Source: Opitutaceae bacterium (GTDB taxonomy: Bacteria; Verrucomicrobiota; Verrucomicrobiia; Opitutales; Opitutaceae). From it: a stretch of DNA of 36,391 nt. Numbering within the stretch: position 1 is the first letter of the stretch; each line of letters opens with the position of its first letter. Positions 15,904 to 23,114 of this stretch are shown here, piece by piece. The stretch spans positions 1 through 36,391 of the forward strand of contig PLXR01000120.1 of the NCBI GenBank assembly GCA_003151495.1. Reading direction: 5' to 3'. A program made the position numbers and the translations under genes. Below the pieces are notes generated by a model. That model searched no databases and was not told where the DNA came from. It saw only the letters and a list, made by a program, of their open reading frames with translations.

Positions 15904-16596
15904 ATGCCCAAACCGACCCAAATGCCGACAACGTTCAAACGCCGGGCCGCCCTGCTCGCCGCAGCGGGCCTCGCGCTCTGCCTCATTGCGACCGCGCGCG
16001 CGGACGACAAGGTTCCGCTCAAGCTGGACCTGCCGAAGCCCATGTTCGTGGGGACGCCCGTCCCCGTCAGGCTGCCGAACCTCGAGGCGCCGCGCGCCGG
16101 CCGGCGCCCCGACTTCCTCGTCCCGAAGGGGGTCGCCAACCTTGCGCTCAACAAGAAGGTCACCAGCAGCGACATGGAGCCCGTCCTCGGCGACCTCAGC
16201 CTGATCACCGACGGCGAGAAGGCGGGCGACGAGGGCAACTACGTGGAGCTCGGCAAGGGCAAGCAGTGGGTCCAGATCGACCTTGAAAAGCCCGCGAAGC
16301 TCTACGCGATCGTCGTCTGGCATTTCCATTCCCAGGCCCGGGCCTACAAGGCGGTGGCCGTCCAGGTCTCGAACGATGCCAGCTTCGCCACGGGGGTGCA
16401 GACCCTCTACAACAGCGACGACCAGAACGTGCTCGGACTCGGGGCGGGTAAGGATCCGACCTACATCGAGACCTACGAGGGCCGCATCGTGGACGCACAG
16501 GGCGCCAGCGCGCGCTACGTGCGTCTCTACAGCAGCGGCAACACCACCTCGGAGATGAACCATTACATCGAGGTCGAAGCCTACGGGATGCCGTAA
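15904..16596 (+). CDS. exported F5/8 type C (discoidin-like) domain protein
   Basis: The product has 230 residues. A signal peptide with basic FKRR and hydrophobic AALLAAAGLALCLIATARA precedes a Pro-rich stretch (37-75) and one F5/8 type C jellyroll (about 76-229): VANLALNKKVTSSD, DLSLITDGEK, KQWVQIDLEKPAKLYAIVVWHF, VAVQVSNDASF and ARYVRLYSSG. Such domains bind carbohydrate and often accompany polysaccharide-degrading enzymes. There is no catalytic domain, so it probably binds substrate or scaffolds the envelope pathway of the genes just upstream. It begins 4 bp after the second oxidoreductase; ATG at 15904 gives the best signal peptide. Confidence 0.88.
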   Translation: MPKPTQMPTTFKRRAALLAAAGLALCLIATARADDKVPLKLDLPKPMFVGTPVPVRLPNLEAPRAGRRPDFLVPKGVANLALNKKVTSSDMEPVLGDLSLITDGEKAGDEGNYVELGKGKQWVQIDLEKPAKLYAIVVWHFHSQARAYKAVAVQVSNDASFATGVQTLYNSDDQNVLGLGAGKDPTYIETYEGRIVDAQGASARYVRLYSSGNTTSEMNHYIEVEAYGMP

Positions 16597-16666
16597 GCAC
16601 AGTCCTGTTGCCGCCCTGCTCGCCATCGGGGCCGCGCTGGCGCTCAGGCTGGCGGCTCCGGAGAGC

Positions 16667-18094
16667 ATGCCGGTGCACACCGACGAGGCGGTCAATGCCT
16701 CGATCCTGGGCGACATGCTCGAGGGAAGAGCCTACCGGTACGACCCCGTGGACCGGCACGGACCCTCCCTGTACTATGCGACCTATCCCATCGCGCGCGC
16801 GCTCGGGGCGCGACGGCTGGGCGACCTTGAGGCATGGGAGCTCCGGATGGCCCCGGCAGTGTTCGGGGCGGCGCTCCTCGCCGCGGTCCTCCTGCTTGAG
16901 CCTGCGGTCCCCGCCGCCGCGCTCGCTGCCGCGGCACTCTGGCTCGGGCTCGGCGCGCCCTTCGTCTACTACGGTCGCACCTGGATCCACGAGACGCTCT
17001 TCGTCCTGCTGACCTTCGTCGCCCTCGGGTCCTGGTGGCGCGGGCGCGCGACGGGAAGGGCGGCGTGGGCGGTGGTGGCCGGGCTGGCCGCGGGCGCGCT
17101 CGCCGCGACAAAGGAGACATCGGTCCTCACGCTCCTAGCCGGGATCGGCGCCCTCGTCGCCGCGACGCGGGCGCAGCGGCCGGGGGAAGGGACCCCGGGG
17201 CCCAGGCCGAGGAGGGACATTGCCCTGGCAGGGGGAGCGGCGGTCCTGGCCGCGGCACTCCTCCTCACGTCGTTCGGGCGGAATCCCGGAGGGCTGGCCG
17301 ACGCATTCCGGTCCCTGTCGCATTCGGCCGCCAGGGCCGGGGGTCAGGGGCACGAGAAGCCGTGGTGGACCTACCTCGGCTGGCTCCTGCTGCCGAGCCT
17401 CAGGAGCGTGCCCTGGTGCGGATGGACCCTGGCCCTCTTCGGGGGCGCAGGCGCGTGGGGCGCGTGGCGGCGGCGCGCCGCGGAACCCCTCCCCTTCTTC
17501 ATCCTGGCCTACGCCGCCATGACGGCCGCCCTCTACTCCATGATCCCCTACAAGACCCCGTGGCTGGAGCTCAACGCCCTTGCCCCGGCCGCGATTCTCG
17601 CGGGAATCGGTTTCGTGCGCGCGTGCTCGGCCTTCCCCGCCCCGCTGCGGTGGCCGGCCGCGGGGGCGCTCGCGGCCCTTGTCGCCCTCGCCCTCGGCTC
17701 CGAGACGCTCAGGCTCTGCTTCCGCTACCCAGCCGATCCCGGGAACCCCCTCGCGTACTCGCCCACCTCCCCGGACATACGGAGGCTGGAGTCTCGGGTC
17801 GAGGCCCTCGCTCCCGGACCGGGCGCGGGACCCGCGGTCATCGCCGTCGTCGGCCGCGATATCTGGCCCCTGCCCTGGTACCTTCGGCGGTGCCCGAATG
17901 TCGGCTACTGGGCGGAGCTTCCCCGGTCGCCGGAGCCCTCGGCCGTGGTCAGCTCGGCCGACCTGGCGGATAAGACCGGCAGGGAGCTTGGACCGCGCTG
18001 GAAGCCGGAGATCTTCGGCCTGAGGCCCGAGGTGCTGGCGGTCCTCTTCACCCGGGACCCGGAACCTCCGGGGACGCAAGAAACCAAGCCGTGA
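16667..18094 (+). CDS. family 39-like GT-C membrane glycosyltransferase (TIGR03663/Agl23-like), 5' end uncertain
   Basis: This polytopic protein of 475 residues is read from the first canonical start. The luminal acidic motif is VHTDEAVNA at its N-terminus, followed by YRYDPVDRHGPSLYY, about nine hydrophobic helices, AATKETSVLTLLAG and YKTPWLELN. These match the TIGR03663 group of GT-C/ArnT-like proteins, which take sugars from polyprenyl-phosphate donors. Family members normally have a transmembrane helix before the DE motif. Here that helix (VAALLAIGAALALRLAAPES) is encoded in frame at 16607-16666 with no ATG, GTG or TTG before it and a stop at 16556-16558. The real start may be a rare codon, or a one-base error may have removed a start near 16588. 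Its stop overlaps the ApbE start. Confidence 0.8.
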   Translation: MPVHTDEAVNASILGDMLEGRAYRYDPVDRHGPSLYYATYPIARALGARRLGDLEAWELRMAPAVFGAALLAAVLLLEPAVPAAALAAAALWLGLGAPFVYYGRTWIHETLFVLLTFVALGSWWRGRATGRAAWAVVAGLAAGALAATKETSVLTLLAGIGALVAATRAQRPGEGTPGPRPRRDIALAGGAAVLAAALLLTSFGRNPGGLADAFRSLSHSAARAGGQGHEKPWWTYLGWLLLPSLRSVPWCGWTLALFGGAGAWGAWRRRAAEPLPFFILAYAAMTAALYSMIPYKTPWLELNALAPAAILAGIGFVRACSAFPAPLRWPAAGALAALVALALGSETLRLCFRYPADPGNPLAYSPTSPDIRRLESRVEALAPGPGAGPAVIAVVGRDIWPLPWYLRRCPNVGYWAELPRSPEPSAVVSSADLADKTGRELGPRWKPEIFGLRPEVLAVLFTRDPEPPGTQETKP

Positions 18095-18969
18095 CCGGAG
18101 ACGCCATCCCGCACACCCGCCACGTGTTCAGGCACAACGCGATGGCGACCTCGTTCGAGGTCCACGTCGCGGGCCAGGCCGGGGACTATGCCGGGCAGGC
18201 CGCGGCGGCCGCGTTCACGGAACTCGACCGGCTCGAGGGGCTCCTGAGCCGGTTCCAGGAGTCGAGCGAGATCTCCTGCATCAACCGGCTTACCGCGGGG
18301 GAGTCCCTGCGGGTGAGCCCCGACACCTTTGAATGCCTGGACCTCGCGCTCCGAATGCACGAACTGACCGGGGGCGCCTTCGATCCCACCCTCGGCCTGC
18401 TGACGGGTGGCGCCGGGGAAACGGGCGGACCCGGGAAGGGGCGCATTGAAATTGATCCGGATAGCCTTACGGCGACCGTGAGGGAGGCGCCCGTCGCGCT
18501 GGACCTCGGCGCGATCGGGAAGGGTTTCTCGCTGGACCGCATGGCCGGCGTCCTTGGCGAATGGGGCGTGGACCGGGCGCTCCTGGTAGGGGGCGGGAGC
18601 AGCATCCTCGCCCTCGGCCGGCCCGAGGGCAGCCCGGGATGGGAGATCACGCTGGGCAGCGGCGGCCTGCGCCGCCAGGTCTGGATCGAGCGCCAGTCCA
18701 TCGGGAGTTCCGGGACGTCGGTGAAGGGGCAGCACATCCTCGACCCGCTGACCCGCAGGCCCCCAAGCCATGTCCACAGGGCGTGGGCGTTCTGCGACAG
18801 CGCGGCGGAGTCCGACGCGCTGTCGACCGCGTGGATGTGCCTGGACCAGGAGGAGACAGGGGAGATCTGTCGATCGCGCCCGCGCACCGGCGCCGTTCTC
18901 CAGGTTGAGGAGGGTTCCGAGCAGCTTGTGGTGATCGGGTTCGCCCGGGAATTCGTCCGCGACCCCTGA
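18091..18969 (+). CDS. apbE: FAD:protein FMN transferase (ApbE family)
   Basis: The 292-residue product contains the ApbE signatures: AMATSFEVHV (18-27), LLSRFQESSEISCIN (51-65), LDLGAIGKGFSLDRM (134-148, Mg/FAD region), GGGSSILALG, SSGTS and HILDPLTRRPP. ApbE cleaves FAD and attaches FMN through a phosphodiester bond to Ser/Thr of target flavoproteins, usually outside the cytoplasm. The start GTG at 18091 overlaps the glycosyltransferase stop (GTGA). Unlike many ApbEs, it shows no signal peptide or lipobox, so it may act in the cytoplasm or the N-terminus may be misjudged. No obvious FMN-binding-domain target is encoded nearby. Confidence 0.9.
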   Translation: MTGDAIPHTRHVFRHNAMATSFEVHVAGQAGDYAGQAAAAAFTELDRLEGLLSRFQESSEISCINRLTAGESLRVSPDTFECLDLALRMHELTGGAFDPTLGLLTGGAGETGGPGKGRIEIDPDSLTATVREAPVALDLGAIGKGFSLDRMAGVLGEWGVDRALLVGGGSSILALGRPEGSPGWEITLGSGGLRRQVWIERQSIGSSGTSVKGQHILDPLTRRPPSHVHRAWAFCDSAAESDALSTAWMCLDQEETGEICRSRPRTGAVLQVEEGSEQLVVIGFAREFVRDP

Positions 18970-19072
18970 AAGGGATGGCGCATGACGCGGCTTTGGCGGC
19001 TGACACCGCGCCGCCGATCGCTTCCGATGCAACCCTGCGTCCGTTCCGCGGTCGTATCCCTCCGCCGGCCGT

Positions 19073-22066
19073 TTGAAACTCCTGCGAATACTCCTCTCCA
19101 TCGTGATCCTGGTCGCCGCACTGGCAGCCCTCCTGGCCGGCGCGGCGCTCGTGCCGGCCGTGCAGACCTGGATCGCACGGGATGTCCTCGCGGGACACGG
19201 GATGAATGGAAAATTAGGGTCGCTGTCTGCGGGATTCGGAAGGATGGACGTCACGGGCCTCGAGGTGGGCGTCGCCGGCGGCACCCTCAGGGTGCCCTCC
19301 CTCATGGCCGAGCTTCCCCTGGCCTCAGCCCTGTGGAATCGGAATGCGAAGGTCGGGCGCCTTGAGGCGCGGGGCTGGACCCTGGACCTCTCCCGACGGG
19401 CCGGGCCGGCGGGAGTGACGGGCCAGCCAGGCAGCTCGGAGGGCGAGGGAGCGTCGCCCCGGGGGGTGGAGGGTGCGCGTGCGGCGGCCGGCGCCTTTGG
19501 CGCACTGCTGGGCAACGGGACCCTGCCCCTTCTGGTGAGCCTCGATGGGGTCGAGCTGGAGGGGGACGTTCTGCTCGACATCGCCGGGCAGAGGGCGCCC
19601 GTCCCGGTCCACGTCGTCATAAAGGGCGGCGGCCTTGCGGCGGGACACGAGGGTTCATTTTCCCTGGATGCCACGGCCGTCGTCGCAGATTCGGAGATCG
19701 CGGCCAATGCCGTGGACGCGCACGGCCGCCTCGTTTTGGGGATGAGCGCGCAGCGCGGGCTCGAGCGCATCCGAATCGACGTGGGGGTTTCGGACACAGG
19801 GGGGCGGATCCCGGCGGGCCAGGCCCTGTCCGCGGGCGTCTCGAGGGGAGTGCGCCCGGGCGACCGGGACATCGCCCTGGAGCTGAGCCGCGGTGGGCGG
19901 CGCCTCGCCAGCATCGCCGTCCGGTACGAGGGCGCAGGGCAGGCTCTCGGCGGGTCATGGAAGCTCGACCTTGCCGACTCCGACCTCGCGATCGCCACCC
20001 GGACCCTCTCGCTTCCCCGCTTCTCCGTCGCCGGGGACGGCCGGCTTGACACGGACCTCTCCCTCGGAAGGGTGCACGCGCTCGGTCGCGTCCACGGGGC
20101 CGTGGGGCACCTGGGAGCCTTGAACCCGCAGCTTGAGGCGCTCGGTTCCCTGGACTTCGATGCCGAATTCGACGTGGCTCACGAGGGGCACTCGCTGAGG
20201 GTTGGCAGGCTGCAGGTCTCCGCCGGGGGGCCGCCGTCCCATGCTGCGATGGGATCCAGGCAGGCCTTCAGCCTGGATGAGGCGAGCGGAAGCGTCACCG
20301 CGGACGATCCCGCGAACGACCTGATGGAATTGTCGTTCGTTGACTTCCCGATGGATTGGCTGTCCGGGCCGGACCACCCGCTTGTCGTCGGCAAGGGCCG
20401 CGCGACCGGCAGCCTCTCGGTGAGGGCCTCGGGCAAGGGTATCGCCCTTGCCACGAGGTCTCCGCTGAAGGCGCGGGATGTCGCCGTCAGCTGGGCCGGC
20501 GTCGCCCTCGGGTCCGGCCTCGACCTCTCGGCCTCCGCCCGGGCCGACTGGTCGGGCGCCGCCTGGACCGTCCGGCTCGATCCCCTCGTTGCGGAGCACA
20601 GCGGACACCCGGTCGGCACACTCACGGCAAGTGCGTCCCGGCCCGCCGGGACATCGCAGCCCATTTCGGTCTCGGCGGCCTGGGAGGCGGACCTCGACGC
20701 CCTGGCTGCCGGTGCAGCATCCGGCGCGGCCACCGGATTGACCGCCCGTTCCGCCTCCGGGGAGTTCACCGCAAGCGTGGGGGACACGACCAAGGTCGAC
20801 GGCAAGATTTCCGTGGTCGGGCACGACAAAGGCCACAAGGTCGACGCGAGCCTGCATGCGGAGGTGTTCGGGGACGGCACGGTCGAGTTTCGGCTTCCCT
20901 CAAGGGTGATAGTCGGGGCCGCCCCGTCGGATGTCTCGCTCGACGGCACGTGGACCCCCGGCGAACCGGACGCCCAGGTGGGCATGGAGCTTTCCGGGAC
21001 CCAGGTCTCTCTCGAACACCTCAGGCTCATTGCGGCGGAACTGGGCCTCCTCGGGAGCCGGACCGGATCCCGGGAAACCCCCGCCCCATCGGCAGGCGCG
21101 CCCGCCCCGGCGGCGGCCTGGGGCGGCCGGAAAGGAAGCGTGAGGGTGGTGATCGACCGGTTGACCGGGGAGGGCGAGGAGTTCAAGGACGTCCGGGGGA
21201 CGATCGAGTTCGAGCGCAGCGCAATACTCCTCAAGAAGGGTCGGTGCACGCTCGCCCACCACACCCTCGAGAACATCGAGGGGGCGCTTGTCTTCGATCC
21301 GTCCGCGGGGGCGCCCTACACCCTGACGGCGAAGGCGTCGCCCTACCAGGTCGACGCCGCCGCCCTGTTCAATCCCCCTCCGAAAGGGCAGGATCCCGAG
21401 GTGGAGGGGCACTTCACCGTATCCGCCGCGCTCGAGGGACACGGTGCCCGCATCGGGGACTTGCTGGACAACACGACGGTTCGCTATGTCCTCAAGAGCA
21501 CCGGGGGAATCTTCCGGGCGCTCAGGACGGACGTGGCGGATGCAATCCCTGAAACGCCGACGCCGGTCTCGGACACCCTGGGAACCGTGGGTTCCGCGGT
21601 GGGGTCGATATTCGGGCTCAAGTCCGACCTGGGGTCCAGAAATCCCCTGAACAAGGCCGCCGAGGCGGTCCTCCAGTTCACGAACAACGTCTCGGAGATC
21701 GGTTTTGATGCCGCATCCCTCGTCGCCACCGAGGGCCCGGACCACGCGATCGACCTGTCGGAAATTTCCCTGACGGCTCCCGATGAGCGCCTCTCCGGAA
21801 GCGGGCATATATCGCACGCGGAGGGTGTGCCCCCGCAGGACCAGAAGCTCTCGCTGGACCTCCAGGTAGGGGTGCGCGGAAAGCTGGCCGAGCTCATGGC
21901 GACGGCCGGGCTGCTTTCGCCCAGGAAGGACGCCGACGGCTATGCCATGATCCTCCAGCCCGCCCACTTTGGGGGAACCCTCCGGAACTTGGACCGGACC
22001 CAGTGGCACGACCTCCTCGCACGGGCGGCCACGGCCCAGCCCGGGAAGGTCAAGGGCACCCAATGA
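19073..22066 (+). CDS. large AsmA/TamB-like membrane-anchored protein
   Basis: The product has 997 residues. One N-terminal membrane anchor (LLRILLSIVILVAALAALLAGAALV) is followed by a long chain of amphipathic beta-strand repeats with alternating Gly/Asp turns. Near the C-terminus, EFKDVRGTIEFERSAILLKKG and VRYVLKSTGGIFRALRTDV, then LTAPDERLSGSGHIS, resemble the AsmA-like C-terminal region. AsmA/TamB/YhdP proteins are bridge-like proteins thought to move phospholipid between membranes or aid outer-membrane assembly. The start is TTG at 19073, right before the anchor; no Shine-Dalgarno is seen. Residues ~120-150 form a Gly/Glu/Ala linker. It follows ApbE by 103 bp and precedes denD by 85 bp. 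The family call rests on architecture, so confidence is moderate. Confidence 0.7.
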   Translation: MKLLRILLSIVILVAALAALLAGAALVPAVQTWIARDVLAGHGMNGKLGSLSAGFGRMDVTGLEVGVAGGTLRVPSLMAELPLASALWNRNAKVGRLEARGWTLDLSRRAGPAGVTGQPGSSEGEGASPRGVEGARAAAGAFGALLGNGTLPLLVSLDGVELEGDVLLDIAGQRAPVPVHVVIKGGGLAAGHEGSFSLDATAVVADSEIAANAVDAHGRLVLGMSAQRGLERIRIDVGVSDTGGRIPAGQALSAGVSRGVRPGDRDIALELSRGGRRLASIAVRYEGAGQALGGSWKLDLADSDLAIATRTLSLPRFSVAGDGRLDTDLSLGRVHALGRVHGAVGHLGALNPQLEALGSLDFDAEFDVAHEGHSLRVGRLQVSAGGPPSHAAMGSRQAFSLDEASGSVTADDPANDLMELSFVDFPMDWLSGPDHPLVVGKGRATGSLSVRASGKGIALATRSPLKARDVAVSWAGVALGSGLDLSASARADWSGAAWTVRLDPLVAEHSGHPVGTLTASASRPAGTSQPISVSAAWEADLDALAAGAASGAATGLTARSASGEFTASVGDTTKVDGKISVVGHDKGHKVDASLHAEVFGDGTVEFRLPSRVIVGAAPSDVSLDGTWTPGEPDAQVGMELSGTQVSLEHLRLIAAELGLLGSRTGSRETPAPSAGAPAPAAAWGGRKGSVRVVIDRLTGEGEEFKDVRGTIEFERSAILLKKGRCTLAHHTLENIEGALVFDPSAGAPYTLTAKASPYQVDAAALFNPPPKGQDPEVEGHFTVSAALEGHGARIGDLLDNTTVRYVLKSTGGIFRALRTDVADAIPETPTPVSDTLGTVGSAVGSIFGLKSDLGSRNPLNKAAEAVLQFTNNVSEIGFDAASLVATEGPDHAIDLSEISLTAPDERLSGSGHISHAEGVPPQDQKLSLDLQVGVRGKLAELMATAGLLSPRKDADGYAMILQPAHFGGTLRNLDRTQWHDLLARAATAQPGKVKGTQ

Positions 22067-22151
22067 CCCCGGGACGCGGACCGCATTTTCGTTGTGGGTC
22101 AAACGCGGCGCGCGTATTCCTCCAGCACTTGGACGACCCAATTCCCCGGAA

Positions 22152-23114
22152 ATGAATGTCGCGATCACAGGCGGAGGGGGATTTCTCGGCCGCCGGCTTT
22201 CACAGGCCCTCCTCGCCGAGAAGGGGGTCGGACGGATCGTCCTTCTCGACGCGACGCCCATGGGCCCCTCCTCGGGGGACAGCCGGGTCGAGACGCGTTG
22301 CGCGAACCTGCTGGACCCCGGGGTCGCGCGGTCGGCCGTCGAGGCGGCGGATGTCATCTTCCACCTTGCGGCCGTCGTGAGCGGCCAGGCCGAGGCGGAG
22401 TTCGACCTTGGAATGAGCGTGAACCTCGACGCGACCCGATCGCTCCTTGAGGCCGCGCGCGCGACCGGGCGCCAGCCTAAGTTCGTCTTCTCGAGCTCGC
22501 TCGCGGTGTTCGGGCCGCCGCTGCCGGAGACCGTCACCGACGAGACCGCCGTCCACCCCCGCTCCTCCTACGGCGCGCAGAAGGCCGTCGGCGAGCTCCT
22601 GGTGACCGACTTCAGCAGGAGGGGCTTCGTCGACGGCCGGGTGCTCCGCCTGCCGACGGTATGCGTCCGCCCGGGCGCCCCCAACGCGGCGGCATCCTCC
22701 TTCGTGAGCGGCATCATCCGGGAGCCCCTCCATGGGAAGAGGGCAAACTGTCCGGTGGACCCTGACACGGAGCTCTGGCTCTCGTCGCCCCGTGCCGCGG
22801 TCGCAAACCTGGTGCATGCCGCCTCCCTTCCGGGCGAGGCTTTGGGGCAGGGCCGGATCATCAACCTGCCGGGAATCACGGTGAGGGTCTGCGAGATGAT
22901 CGAGGCGCTCGCGCGGGTCGCGGGCCGCGGCGTGGCCGATCTGGTCTCATTCAACGACGACCCAGGAGTGAGGCGGATCGTCTCGGGCTGGCCGGCGCGC
23001 TTTGACGTTTCGAGGGCGCTGGACCTCGGCTTCGTCAGGGACCACGACTTCAGCGCGCTCATCCGCGACTACCTGGCAAGGGACGAATCCGCGTCCGCCG
23101 TCAGGCGCGCCTGA
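22152..23114 (+). CDS. denD: D-erythronate dehydrogenase (DenD-like SDR)
   Basis: This is a 320-residue extended short-chain dehydrogenase. The NAD motif is AITGGGGFLGRRL (4-16); the catalytic Ser region is KFVFSSSLAVFGPPLP and the YxxxK motif is SSYGAQKAVGELL. Group-specific segments are GRVLRLPTVCVRPGAPNAA and LWLSSPRAAVANLVHA, which match DenD. DenD oxidises D-erythronate to 2-oxo-tetronate, the first step of a tetronate catabolic route that passes through an isomerase (OtnI), a kinase (DUF1537) and a decarboxylase (OtnC) to dihydroxyacetone phosphate. A DUF1537 kinase lies next door, convergent, overlapping by 14 nt at the 3' ends, which supports the call. ATG at 22152 begins the Rossmann strand directly. 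Confidence 0.9.
   Translation: MNVAITGGGGFLGRRLSQALLAEKGVGRIVLLDATPMGPSSGDSRVETRCANLLDPGVARSAVEAADVIFHLAAVVSGQAEAEFDLGMSVNLDATRSLLEAARATGRQPKFVFSSSLAVFGPPLPETVTDETAVHPRSSYGAQKAVGELLVTDFSRRGFVDGRVLRLPTVCVRPGAPNAAASSFVSGIIREPLHGKRANCPVDPDTELWLSSPRAAVANLVHAASLPGEALGQGRIINLPGITVRVCEMIEALARVAGRGVADLVSFNDDPGVRRIVSGWPARFDVSRALDLGFVRDHDFSALIRDYLARDESASAVRRA

Noticed and set aside
14403..16238. A 611-codon open frame on the minus strand
   Set aside because: It lies fully antisense to the second oxidoreductase and the lectin-like gene, and its translation is Arg/Gly/Val-rich without any domain. It is a GC-driven shadow frame.
17905..20052. A 715-codon open frame on the minus strand
   Set aside because: It is antisense to the glycosyltransferase, apbE and the AsmA-like gene; its composition is Ser/Arg/Pro-rich and no motif is seen.
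20900..22537. A 545-codon open frame on the minus strand
   Set aside because: It is antisense to the AsmA-like gene and denD, with no recognisable domain.
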